Positions 28,017 to 35,336 of a stretch of DNA of 64,000 nucleotides are shown in pieces. The notes below the pieces were generated by a model. That model had not been told where the DNA came from and made no database searches. It was given only the letters and a program-made list of their open reading frames with translations. The position numbers and the translations under genes are program-made. Numbering within the stretch: the first letter of the stretch is position 1; every line of letters begins with the position of its first letter. The DNA lies in assembly GCF_002101815.1 (NCBI RefSeq), contig NZ_LQPM01000010.1, positions 186,001 to 250,000 on the forward strand. Direction: 5' to 3'. The DNA comes from Mycobacterium paraense. Its GTDB lineage: Bacteria; Actinomycetota; Actinomycetes; Mycobacteriales; Mycobacteriaceae.

Positions 28017-28177
28017 TCCCCGTCCCTCCATTGCTCCGCACTTTTCGGCGCAGCGTCGGACGGAGTTTGCGAATCACGTTCGCGCTGAAGCGAATTGGGC
28101 CGTCGCGCCGCGTTGGTGCGGTGTATTCGGTTATCTGTTGAAACCGAAATTACGGCGCGCCGTGGCCGGTGTCGCGG

Positions 28178-28233
28178 TTGTGGGCGATAGTCGAAATAAG
28201 CGACGATTACCCGGTTTTGCGCATTGTGCTCAG
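28178..28233. repeat. upstream element copy 2 (before the PapA-like gene)
   Basis: Partner of 23775-23830. The best-conserved blocks are TTGTG-GCGATAG at the left end, CGATT in the middle and CCGGTTTTGCGC-TTGTGCTC at the right; the right block contains the 14-base core also found before the histidine kinase. Relative to the minus-strand genes, the core is distal and the GCGATAG block proximal. Confidence 0.75.
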
Positions 28234-28266
28234 GGGTGTGTCACCGGCTGAGGCAGGGCCCTTCGT

Positions 28267-28323
28267 CGAAATCGACGCCGGCGCGGAGAAGTTCGAGTGG
28301 CAAGCGCGCTCGCGTCGATTTCG
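28267..28323 (-). terminator. long inverted repeat after the acyl-CoA-dehydrogenase-like gene
   Basis: Bases 28267-28278 are exactly complementary to 28312-28323 (12 base pairs, 33-base loop). The structure begins 16 bases after the stop of the minus-strand gene at 28339. There is no T-tract, so it would be a factor-assisted terminator or an mRNA-stabilising hairpin, and the large loop lowers confidence. Confidence 0.35.
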
Positions 28324-28338
28324 GCGTCCAAGCGAGGC

Positions 28339-29523
28339 TTACAGACCCGGTTGGTCCTCGATGATGCCCAGCCAGATCTGCGCCACGTCGATGGCGACCT
28401 TCTCGCTGATGAAGGCGTGCTGGGTTCCGGTGTAGATGTCGCGGAAGGCGCGCTCCAGGCGGCTGCCCTCACGGATGGAGCTGGTGCCCGCGACCAGATG
28501 CGCCCATTCGGCGCAGGCCCGGGCCGTGTCGGTCGCATAGACGGCGGCCACCCGCATGTCGGCGCGCAGGGCCGGCGTCAGGTCGTCGCCGGCCGCGACG
28601 GCGGCCTCGGCGGTGGTGAACGCGTCGATCACCAGCAGGCGCGCGGCGCGCCACGCCGCGCGATGGTGCGCCAGCCCCTTCTGGAACGTCGGGCGGCTGG
28701 CCAGCGAGGCCATGTCGCTCATCCGGAACTTCGTCGCCGCCAGCTCCTGGACGTCGTCGAGCATGCTCTTGGCGACGCCGAGCGCCCACGAGGCGTGACC
28801 GGCCGCGGTGACCGGCATCAGCCCCATCCGCGTGGCCGGTGAGCTGCCGCGGTACGGCTCCCGGACGAACAGCTCGAAGGTGCGGCTGGACGGCACGAAC
28901 ACGTCCTCGACGCTGTAGTCGTACGAGCCGGTTCCCTTGAGGCCCTGGACGTACCAGCCGTCGTTGAAGCTGATCTGCTCGCGCGGAATCACCGCGACGC
29001 GCATCTCCGGGAAGCCCTCGCTGACCCAACGCATTTCGCCGTTGTCCATCGGCAGGAACCCGGCCGCGACGTACTCAGAGTGGCCGATGCCCGAGCCGAA
29101 GTTCCACGCCCCGGTCACCCGGTACCCGCCGTCGACCGCGGCGCCCTGCCCATTGGGAAAGAACTGCCCGCCCAGCGTCACCCGGTTGTCGTGCGCCGTG
29201 AACACCTCCGCGAAGCCCTCGTCGGGCAGGTACGCCGCGGCGGCGAAGGACGACGGCAGGTTGGCGATGCCGATCCACCCGAACGATCCGTCCTGCCAAG
29301 CCATTTCGATCCAGGTTTCGATCATCTCGGTGAACGACGGCTCGACGCCGCCGGCCTCGGCGGGGTTGAACGACGACATCAGCCCGCTGGCCCACATTTC
29401 GTCGACGATCGCCGGGGTCAGCGTGCGCGCCCGCTCGGACTCGGCGGCTTGGGCCTGCACGAGGTCCCGCATGCCGCGGGCCAGCGAGACCACCCGGTCT
29501 TCCGTGTCGGCTAACGACGTCAT
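28339..29523 (-). CDS. acyl-CoA-dehydrogenase-fold flavoprotein (monooxygenase type)
   Basis: 394 residues, ATG 29521-29523. Three-domain ACAD fold: helical N-domain with FNPAEAGGVEPSFTEMIE, beta-domain with VTGAWNFGSGIGHSEYVAAGF, and C-terminal helices with TFQKGLAHHRAAWRAARLL and VAGTSSIREGSRLERAFRDI. The WNFGSG motif and lack of the usual catalytic Glu are typical of the HsaA/DszC-like flavin-dependent monooxygenases, which use reduced flavin from a separate reductase to hydroxylate substrates. Substrate not assignable. It is upstream of, and on the same strand as, the acyltransferase cluster, but 320 bases and a hairpin intervene. Divergent from the membrane-protein gene with only 20 bases between starts. 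Confidence 0.88.
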   Translation of the reverse strand: MTSLADTEDRVVSLARGMRDLVQAQAAESERARTLTPAIVDEMWASGLMSSFNPAEAGGVEPSFTEMIETWIEMAWQDGSFGWIGIANLPSSFAAAAYLPDEGFAEVFTAHDNRVTLGGQFFPNGQGAAVDGGYRVTGAWNFGSGIGHSEYVAAGFLPMDNGEMRWVSEGFPEMRVAVIPREQISFNDGWYVQGLKGTGSYDYSVEDVFVPSSRTFELFVREPYRGSSPATRMGLMPVTAAGHASWALGVAKSMLDDVQELAATKFRMSDMASLASRPTFQKGLAHHRAAWRAARLLVIDAFTTAEAAVAAGDDLTPALRADMRVAAVYATDTARACAEWAHLVAGTSSIREGSRLERAFRDIYTGTQHAFISEKVAIDVAQIWLGIIEDQPGL

Positions 29524-29543
29524 CGGCGTTTCCCATCATCGGT

Positions 29544-30014
29544 GTGAGGCATCAGTGGACAACACTGATACCGGTGACCGTAGTTAATACCATCGCGACC
29601 GTCGCCGCCGTAGTACTCGGCCTGCACATCATCACAAAGTTCGCGTTTTTCGCACTGCCGTACCGCAGACGGCGCGCCTTGCTGGACAAACAGTACGGTG
29701 GCAAGGCCTCGGCCACCGACACGTCCGACGTGGTGCTGATGGCCTTCACCGTGGCGATCGCCGCCCTGTTCCTGTGGCGCGGTGCGGACCCCGCGGGCTT
29801 TCTGGGCGGGCTGTGGGTCGGTGCGACGCTCATCCAGCTGTACTTCCACCGGTTTCACCGGCCGGTGGCGCGGGAGCGGGCCGCCCCGCCGCCCACCTCA
29901 CCGCTGAAAGAGATGTCGTACGCGATCCAGGACGCGCCGTGGCGACCCTGGCCGCAGTTGCTGACGCTGACGGTGCTGGTGCTGTTCAGCCTCGCCCAGT
30001 TGGCCTGGAAATGA
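29544..30014 (+). CDS. membrane protein of unknown function
   Basis: 156 residues from GTG 29544; GTG 29574 (start at the first hydrophobic segment) is an alternative. Hydrophobic segments: about 11-35 (VTVVNTIATVAAVVLGLHII), 62-80 (VVLMAFTVAIAALFLW), 86-101 (FLGGLWVGATLIQLYF) and the C-terminal end (LLTLTVLVLFSLAQLAW), so three or four helices with short basic loops. No family recognised. It is followed after 16 bases by the NYN-domain gene on the same strand. Confidence 0.72.
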   Translation: MRHQWTTLIPVTVVNTIATVAAVVLGLHIITKFAFFALPYRRRRALLDKQYGGKASATDTSDVVLMAFTVAIAALFLWRGADPAGFLGGLWVGATLIQLYFHRFHRPVARERAAPPPTSPLKEMSYAIQDAPWRPWPQLLTLTVLVLFSLAQLAWK

Positions 30015-30030
30015 CTGCGCTGCAACCGGT

Positions 30031-30429
30031 GTGCCCTACCGTGTGTCTGTGCGGTGGATCGTCGACGGCATGAACGTGATCGGAACACGGCCCGACGGGT
30101 GGTGGAAGGACCGCGGCCGCGCCATGGTCACGCTGGTGGACAGGCTCGACCGATGGGCGGCGGGGCAAGGAGAGCAGGTGACCGTGGTGTTTGAGCGCCC
30201 GCCGGCGACCGCCATCGAATCGGCCGTGATCGAGGTCGCGTACGCCCCCAGGCCGGCCGCGAACTCCGCCGACGACGAGATCGTCCGACTGGTGGCGGCC
30301 GACGCGCGGCCGCACGACATCCGGGTGGTGACATCGGACAAAGGGCTGACCGATCGGGTCGCGACGCTGGGCGCCTCCGTCTACCCCGCGGCGGGCTTTC
30401 GCGACCTCATCGACCCGCGCGGCCGGTGA
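30031..30429 (+). CDS. NYN domain (YacP-like PIN-fold) putative ribonuclease
   Basis: 132 residues from GTG 30031 (GTG 30043 or 30049 would start closer to the first strand). PIN-fold core: WIVDGMNVIGTRPDGWW with the first catalytic Asp, NSADDEIVRLV with the central acidic pair and VVTSDKGLTDRVATLGASVYP with the last. NYN/YacP proteins bind RNA and several cleave it using Mg2+. Likely an RNase in RNA turnover or rRNA maturation; the target is unknown. Convergent with the DUF4333 lipoprotein gene. Confidence 0.85.
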   Translation: MPYRVSVRWIVDGMNVIGTRPDGWWKDRGRAMVTLVDRLDRWAAGQGEQVTVVFERPPATAIESAVIEVAYAPRPAANSADDEIVRLVAADARPHDIRVVTSDKGLTDRVATLGASVYPAAGFRDLIDPRGR

Positions 30430-30450
30430 CCGCGCCCCCGCTGGGGCCGA

Positions 30451-30756
30451 TTACGACGGACGGCTTCTGACGTCGAAGTCGACCCGTTCACCGTCGACCT
30501 TGGTGATGCGCATGTGCGCGGTGTAGGGCTTGCCCTCGGGGCCGGTGAAGTGGCAGTCGAACTCCTGGCCGACCTTGGCCTCCACCCCCGACGGGCAGTG
30601 CACGTCGGTCGGGTGAAAGCCCGTCTGGCTGGAGACGACGTCGACGACGGACTGCGCCGCGCCCTCTGGTTTGACGGTGGACTTGGGGCTGCACGCGGTC
30701 GCGACGACCAGGGTTGCGAGCATGCCGGCGACGACGGTGACCCTGCGGTTTGCCAT
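30451..30756 (-). CDS. DUF4333 lipoprotein
   Basis: 101 residues from ATG 30754-30756. Basic start, hydrophobic core and lipobox VVATAC with the Cys at about residue 22, so it is exported and lipid-anchored. The mature part has the DUF4333 signature: SVVDVVSSQTGFHPTDVHCPSGVEAKVGQEFDCHF, with two Cys that could form a disulfide, and a beta-rich end. Function unknown; such proteins are common in mycobacteria. It is 75 bases downstream of tpx on the same strand. Confidence 0.88.
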   Translation of the reverse strand: MANRRVTVVAGMLATLVVATACSPKSTVKPEGAAQSVVDVVSSQTGFHPTDVHCPSGVEAKVGQEFDCHFTGPEGKPYTAHMRITKVDGERVDFDVRSRPS

Positions 30757-30831
30757 CGCTGAGGCTAACACGCGACGGCCGCGATCTCACTGCTCAGAGC
30801 ATGCGGCCGCGAGCTACTGCAAACGACGGTG

Positions 30832-31326
30832 TCAGCCCACCGCCGCCAGCGCCGCGTCGTAGTCGGGCTCCTGCGCGATCTCGGGCACCAACTCGGTGTA
30901 GGCGACCTTGCCGTCGGCGCCGACCACGACCACCGCGCGCGCCAGCAGCCCGGCCATCGGTCCGTCGACGATGCTGACGCCGTAGTCCTGGCCGAAGCTG
31001 TCGCGGAACGCCGACCCGGTCTTGACGTTCTCGATGCCCTCCGCGCCACAGAAGCGCGCCTGCGCGAACGGCAGATCGTTCGACACGCACAACACGGACG
31101 CGCCGCTGTCCGCCGCGCGCTGGTTGAAGGTCCTCACGCTCGTCGCACACACCGGGGTATCGATGGAGGGAAAGATGTTCAGCACCACGGGCTTACCGCT
31201 GAACTGGTCGTTGCTGACCGCGCCCAAATCCGTGCCGACCAGGTTGAAAGCCGGGGCCGGGGATCCGACGGCAGGGAGCTCGCCGACGGTGTTGATCGGG
31301 TTTCCACGCAAGGTTATCTGTGCCAT
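30832..31326 (-). CDS. tpx: thiol peroxidase
   Basis: 164 residues from ATG 31324-31326. Atypical 2-Cys peroxiredoxin: peroxidatic Cys60 in PSIDTPVCATSV, resolving Cys93 in ARFCGAEGIENV, and Cys80 in SVLCVSND as in M. tuberculosis Tpx. It reduces H2O2, alkyl peroxides and peroxynitrite using thioredoxin in the cytoplasm. The frame stays open upstream of the start on the opposite strand of the GlxA gene, but nothing there is conserved. Divergent from the GlxA-type regulator with 110 bases between starts, the same arrangement as Rv1932/Rv1931c. Confidence 0.95.
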   Translation of the reverse strand: MAQITLRGNPINTVGELPAVGSPAPAFNLVGTDLGAVSNDQFSGKPVVLNIFPSIDTPVCATSVRTFNQRAADSGASVLCVSNDLPFAQARFCGAEGIENVKTGSAFRDSFGQDYGVSIVDGPMAGLLARAVVVVGADGKVAYTELVPEIAQEPDYDAALAAVG

Positions 31327-31437
31327 GGGGCACAGTCTGCCAAGCCCCGTGCGGAGGCCTCGGGTCAGGTCCGCATGTCCTAATTCGTGGGCTACTAGGC
31401 GTAGACGCCATAACCGCCTCTGGCCGAGACTGACTGC

Positions 31438-32388
31438 ATGGCTCGCAGGGTTGTGATCGTCGGCTTTCCCGGCGTTCAGGCGCTCGACGTGGTGGGACCC
31501 CACGACGTGTTCACCGGCGCGTCGCTGCTGACCGACGGCGGGTACGACGTCCTGGTGGCCTCGGTCGACGGCCAGCCGGTGACCACCGCCACCGGCCTGG
31601 CCTTCCTGGCCCGGCCGCTGCCCGACCCGAGCGACGCCATCGACACCGTCGTGCTGCCGGGCGGTGGCGGGGTCGAGGACGCGCGGTCCGATCCGGAGTT
31701 GCTCGACTGGATCAAAAGGGTCACCGGGAATGCCCGCCGGGTGGTCACGGTCTGCACGGGCGCGTTCCTCGCCGCCGAGGCGGGCCTGCTGGACGGCCGC
31801 CGGGTGACCACACACTGGGCGTTCGCCGGGCGGTTGGCCCGGGAATTCCCGGCCGTCGACGTCGATCCGGACCCGATCTTCGTCCGTAGCTCGGAGACGG
31901 TGTGGACGGCCGCGGGCGTCACCGCCGGCATCGATCTCTCGCTGTCCCTGGTCGAGGACGACCACGGCACCGACGTCGCGCAGACGGTCGCCCGCTGGCT
32001 GGTGCTGTACTTGCGCCGCCCGGGCGGCCAGACACAATTCGCGGCGCCGGTGTGGATGCCGCGCGCCAAACGCACCTCCGTTCGCGAGGTGCAGGAGGCC
32101 ATCGAGGCCCAACCGGGCGGCCAGCACAGCATCGGCGAGCTGGCCCGCCGCGCGGCGATGAGCCCGCGCCACTTCACCCGTGTCTTCACCGACGAGGTGG
32201 GTGAGGCCCCGGGACACTACGTCGAACGCATTCGCACCGAAGCCGCGCGCCGCCAGCTGGAGGAGACCGACGACACCGTCGTCGCGATCGCGGCCCGGTG
32301 TGGCTTCGGGACCGCGGAAACGATGCGGCGCAACTTCATTCGGCGCGTCGGCATTTCGCCGGACCAATATCGCAAGGCTTTCGCCTGA
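31438..32388 (+). CDS. GlxA-family AraC regulator with DJ-1/PfpI domain
   Basis: 316 residues, ATG 31438. Residues 1-190 form a DJ-1/PfpI domain (VVIVGFPGVQALDVVGPHDV ... VVTVCTGAFLAAEAGLL) with Cys106 at the nucleophile elbow and no catalytic His nearby, so it is probably a sensor. Residues about 215-316 form the AraC DNA-binding domain with SIGELARRAAMSPRHFTRVF and VVAIAARCGFGTAETMRRNF. Homolog of M. tuberculosis Rv1931c, reported to matter for virulence. It likely controls the PfpI gene 20 bases downstream and perhaps tpx opposite. Confidence 0.93.
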   Translation: MARRVVIVGFPGVQALDVVGPHDVFTGASLLTDGGYDVLVASVDGQPVTTATGLAFLARPLPDPSDAIDTVVLPGGGGVEDARSDPELLDWIKRVTGNARRVVTVCTGAFLAAEAGLLDGRRVTTHWAFAGRLAREFPAVDVDPDPIFVRSSETVWTAAGVTAGIDLSLSLVEDDHGTDVAQTVARWLVLYLRRPGGQTQFAAPVWMPRAKRTSVREVQEAIEAQPGGQHSIGELARRAAMSPRHFTRVFTDEVGEAPGHYVERIRTEAARRQLEETDDTVVAIAARCGFGTAETMRRNFIRRVGISPDQYRKAFA

Positions 32389-32408
32389 TCGAGAAAGGAT
32401 CACCCCCG

Positions 32409-33158
32409 ATGTCCCAGACCCAAATCGCTATCGTGGCCTACCCGGGCTTCACGGCGCTGGACATGATCGGCCCGTACGAGGTGCTGCGCAACCTGCCCGG
32501 CGCCGAGGTGCGATTCGTGTGGCACGAATCCGGGCCCGTCACCGCCGATTCCGGCGTGCTGGTCATCGGCGCCACCCACTCGCTGGCCGAAACCCCCTCC
32601 CCCGACGTGATTCTCGTGCCGGGCGGCCCGTCGACCCCGGTGCACGCCCGCGACGAGGCGCTGCTCGAGTGGCTGCGCCGGGCGCATTCGACCGCCGGCT
32701 GGACGACGTCGGTGTGCTCGGGCTCGGTGATCCTGGCGGCCGCCGGCCTGCTCAAGGACCGCCGCGCCACGTCCCACTGGATCGCCCTTCCCGCGCTGAA
32801 GGCATTCGGCGCCACCCCGGTGTCCGACGAGCGAATCGTGCACGAGGACAAGGTGATCACGAGTGCGGGAGTGTCTGCAGGGCTGGACCTCGCGCTGTGG
32901 TTGGCGGGCCAGATCGGCGGCGAGGGGCGCGCCAAGGCGATCCAGCTCGCGATCGAATACGACCCGCAACCGCCGTTCGACTCCGGTCACATGTCCAAGG
33001 CGTCGGCGACCACGAAGGCCGCCGCCACGGCGCTGCTGTCCAGGGACAGCGTCAAGCCCGCCAACCTGAAGGCCACCACCCTGCTGGCATGGGATCAGGC
33101 GCTGGGTGCGGTCCGGTCGCGCCGGCGCAGGCGGGCCATCCCGGCGGACGCGCACTGA
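32409..33158 (+). CDS. DJ-1/PfpI-family protein (isonitrile-hydratase-like)
   Basis: 249 residues from ATG 32409, with GAAAGGA upstream; the longer frame overlapping the regulator gene is noise. DJ-1 fold: IAIVAYPGFTALDMIGPYEV, VILVPGGPSTP, and the nucleophile elbow SVCSGSVILAAAGLL with Cys103; Asp18 is placed as in isocyanide hydratase, which needs the equivalent Cys and Asp. A C-terminal extension (about 190-249) is basic. Paralogous to the N-domain of the upstream regulator and cotranscribed with it. Rv1930c homolog by position and content. Possible reaction: hydration of an isonitrile or a glyoxalase-like step; not proven. Confidence 0.87.
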   Translation: MSQTQIAIVAYPGFTALDMIGPYEVLRNLPGAEVRFVWHESGPVTADSGVLVIGATHSLAETPSPDVILVPGGPSTPVHARDEALLEWLRRAHSTAGWTTSVCSGSVILAAAGLLKDRRATSHWIALPALKAFGATPVSDERIVHEDKVITSAGVSAGLDLALWLAGQIGGEGRAKAIQLAIEYDPQPPFDSGHMSKASATTKAAATALLSRDSVKPANLKATTLLAWDQALGAVRSRRRRRAIPADAH

Positions 33159-33237
33159 TTCCGACGCCGAGCGTGCATTTCACGACGCGACACGCTGCGG
33201 CAGCGTCGCAGATTGCACACTCGGCCGGCAGGGCCCG

Positions 33238-33714
33238 CTACGCGTTGGGCTGGAGGAATTCGGTAGACGCCAGCTGGCCGCCGGCCTGCAGCCACGCCCC
33301 CACGGCACCCGGCGCGTCGCGGTTCGGGTTGTAGATGTCCTCCTCGCTGGCGAACAGGCCGTCGCCGGCGTAGACCAGCCGAGTCCAGTTGGGAAACCAG
33401 AACGGCTCGCCGTCCGGATCGGTCGGGTGGTCGAGCAGGTTCTTGATCATGATGACGACGGCGTCGTTGTCGTCGTCGTAGGCAATCCAGTCGTTCGGAA
33501 AACGCATGTGCGGGAAGGGCGCCATCACCGCGACGATCCAGTCCCGCACCGCCTCGCGGCCGTGGAAGACGCCGTAGTGGTGCTCGGTGTAGACGACGTC
33601 CTCGGTGAAGAGATCCGCGAACGGTCTCCAGTCGCCCGAGGCGCTGCACCCCTCGACGACCGTCGTGTAGTGGTCGACGGCTTGCTCGATTTCGGTCCTG
33701 CTGAATTTGCCCAT
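33238..33714 (-). CDS. NTF2/SnoaL-like protein
   Basis: 158 residues from ATG 33712-33714 (MGKFSRTEIEQAVDHY), the first start that yields the NTF2 fold; the longer frame overlaps the divergent SDR gene. Pattern: VVEGCSASGDWRPFADLFTEDVVYTEHHYGVFHGREAVRDWI, then PNDWIAYDDDNDAVVIMIKNLL, typical of the cone-shaped SnoaL/DUF4440 group. Aromatic residues line the cavity, and Asp and His at the mouth could make it an enzyme (isomerase, cyclase) or a binding protein. Divergent from the SDR with 58 bases between starts. Confidence 0.82.
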   Translation of the reverse strand: MGKFSRTEIEQAVDHYTTVVEGCSASGDWRPFADLFTEDVVYTEHHYGVFHGREAVRDWIVAVMAPFPHMRFPNDWIAYDDDNDAVVIMIKNLLDHPTDPDGEPFWFPNWTRLVYAGDGLFASEEDIYNPNRDAPGAVGAWLQAGGQLASTEFLQPNA

Positions 33715-33772
33715 AGCGGACACACTAGAACGTGCTTCGATGCAAGGTGACTGCTCTGAATGGGGACAAAGC

Positions 33773-34540
33773 ATGGGCGTGCTGAACTTGTTCGACTTGC
33801 GCGGCAAGAAGGCTCTGGTCACCGGGGCGTCCAGCGGCATCGGCAAGGAAGTGGCGCTGGCCTACGTCCAAGCCGGCGCGGAGGTGGCGATCGCGGCCCG
33901 ACATTCCGAGGCGTTGGAGGAGATCGCCGCCGAGCTCGAAGCGGCCGGCGGCCGGGTCCTGCCCGTCACTTGCGACGTGACCCGGCCGGACCAGGTCGAC
34001 GGCATGCTGGACCGGGTGACCGCGGAGCTGGGCGGCGTCGACATCGCGGTGTGCAACGCCGGGATCATCACCGTCACACCGATGCTCGACATGCCGCCCG
34101 AGGAGTTCCAGCGCATCCAGGACACCAACGTGACGGGGGTGTTCCTGACCGCCCGGGCCGCGGCGCGCGCGATGGTTGCGCAGGGGCGAGGCGGGGCCAT
34201 CATCACCACGGCGTCGATGTCCGGGCACATCATCAACATCCCGCAGCAGGTCGGCCACTACTGCGCGTCCAAGGCGGCGGTCATTCACCTGACCAAGGCG
34301 ATGGCCGTCGAGTTTGCGCCGCACCACATCCGGGTCAACAGCGTCAGTCCGGGCTACATCCTCACGGAGCTCGTCATGCCCATGGTCGACCTGCACGCCC
34401 AGTGGGAGCCGAAGATACCGATGGGCCGCCTGGGCCGGCCCGAGGAACTCGGCGCCCTGTACGTATATCTGGCCAGCGAGGCGTCCAGCTACATGACCGG
34501 CTCCGACATCGTCATCGACGGCGGCTATTCCTGCCCCTGA
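33773..34540 (+). CDS. short-chain dehydrogenase/reductase (Rv1928c-like)
   Basis: 255 residues from ATG 33773, the length I recall for Rv1928c; ATG 33740 is in frame but adds nothing conserved. Classical SDR: cofactor loop VTGASSGIGKEVALAY (TGxxxGIG), NNAG-equivalent VCNAGIITVTP, catalytic Ser in TTASMSGHIINIPQQVGHYCASKAAV with the YxxxK pair, then SPGYILTEL and the IDGGYSCP end. An oxidoreductase of hydroxy or keto substrates using NAD(P)H. It overlaps the convergent DUF2071 gene by 29 bases. Confidence 0.9.
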   Translation: MGVLNLFDLRGKKALVTGASSGIGKEVALAYVQAGAEVAIAARHSEALEEIAAELEAAGGRVLPVTCDVTRPDQVDGMLDRVTAELGGVDIAVCNAGIITVTPMLDMPPEEFQRIQDTNVTGVFLTARAAARAMVAQGRGGAIITTASMSGHIINIPQQVGHYCASKAAVIHLTKAMAVEFAPHHIRVNSVSPGYILTELVMPMVDLHAQWEPKIPMGRLGRPEELGALYVYLASEASSYMTGSDIVIDGGYSCP

Positions 34541-35309
34541 TCGCGCGTCGGTCCGCCAGGCAGGGGCGACCGAAACGCGCCCGCACGCCCTCCGAGAACA
34601 GGGCGCGCAGGCCCTCGCCGGCGGGCCGCACCCCGCCCGCGCCCACCAATTCGTCGCTCAATTCGACGATTTCGGCCGCGCGCATCGGCCACGGGTCGTG
34701 CTCGTTGGGCACCCACCAGGTCCGGCCGGCCTTGCGGGTGTGCGCGCCCCACCGTGCGGTGAGCCAGACCTCCAGCGGTGTCGGCTCGACCACGTCGCCC
34801 AGGACGACGGTCACCCGGCTGCGCAGGCCGCGGTGGGGCAGGCGGCGCACGCTGTCGTAGGTGACGTGGTCGCCGCGGCGCGTCACCCGCATCTTCGCCC
34901 AGGTGTAGGGCACGCCGAGGCCCATCCGTATCGCGGCCACGGCGGCCAGGCGCGCGGTTTCGAGCGACCGGAACAACACGCCGTGCCGGTCGGCGTCGTC
35001 GATCGAATAGAGCCGGACGTTGGTCTCGGCGAAACGGCCGAAGTACGGCAACGGCAACGCGGTGCCAACCCGGGTGCTGTCGAGCACGAACGGGATCAGC
35101 GACACATAGGTCATCCCGTCCGCGAAGACGTCCGGGCGGGTGCCCGGCGGGTACAGCGCTTCGACGCTGTCGGGCCGCACCGGCCAGTGGATGAACGTCA
35201 GATCGGCCCAGCGCTGCTCGAAGGTGACTCGGCCCGCAAGCCGCGGCGGCGTGACCGGGTACCCCGCGAGACCCGGTCGCGCGTCCGGAAGCTCGGGAGG
35301 GACGGCCAT
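34512..35309 (-). CDS. DUF2071 (YqjF-like) protein
   Basis: 265 residues, ATG 35307-35309. DUF2071 pattern: FEQRWADLTFIHWPVRPDSVEALYPPGTRPDVFADGMTYVSLIPFVL near the N-terminus, FAETNVRLYSIDDADRHGVLFRSLETARLAAVAA in the middle, and WGAHTRKAGRTWWVPNEHDPWP near the end. YqjF-type proteins have an acetoacetate-decarboxylase-like fold and unknown function. The C-terminal 30 residues are Arg-rich and overlap the convergent SDR gene by 29 bases, so the natural end may be poorly constrained. Confidence 0.88.
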   Translation of the reverse strand: MAVPPELPDARPGLAGYPVTPPRLAGRVTFEQRWADLTFIHWPVRPDSVEALYPPGTRPDVFADGMTYVSLIPFVLDSTRVGTALPLPYFGRFAETNVRLYSIDDADRHGVLFRSLETARLAAVAAIRMGLGVPYTWAKMRVTRRGDHVTYDSVRRLPHRGLRSRVTVVLGDVVEPTPLEVWLTARWGAHTRKAGRTWWVPNEHDPWPMRAAEIVELSDELVGAGGVRPAGEGLRALFSEGVRARFGRPCLADRRAIRGRNSRRR

Positions 35310-35336
35310 GCGATCATCGTGGCACGTCTTTGCCGC

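Larger units (their letters stand above)
28017..28338. promoter_or_regulatory. 320-base upstream region of the acyltransferase cluster
   Basis: The region lies between the PapA-like start and the stop of the acyl-CoA-dehydrogenase-like gene. It holds the second copy of the 56-base element (28178-28233), about 160 bases upstream of the PapA start, and a long inverted repeat next to the upstream gene's stop (28267-28323). Bases about 28075-28160 are locally richer in A+T than the flanks. No gene is seen here. Confidence 0.6.

Noticed and set aside
31327..32403. Extension of the tpx frame upstream of its ATG
   Set aside because: The extension is antisense to the GlxA regulator and lacks conserved sequence; Tpx starts at 31326 at the expected length.
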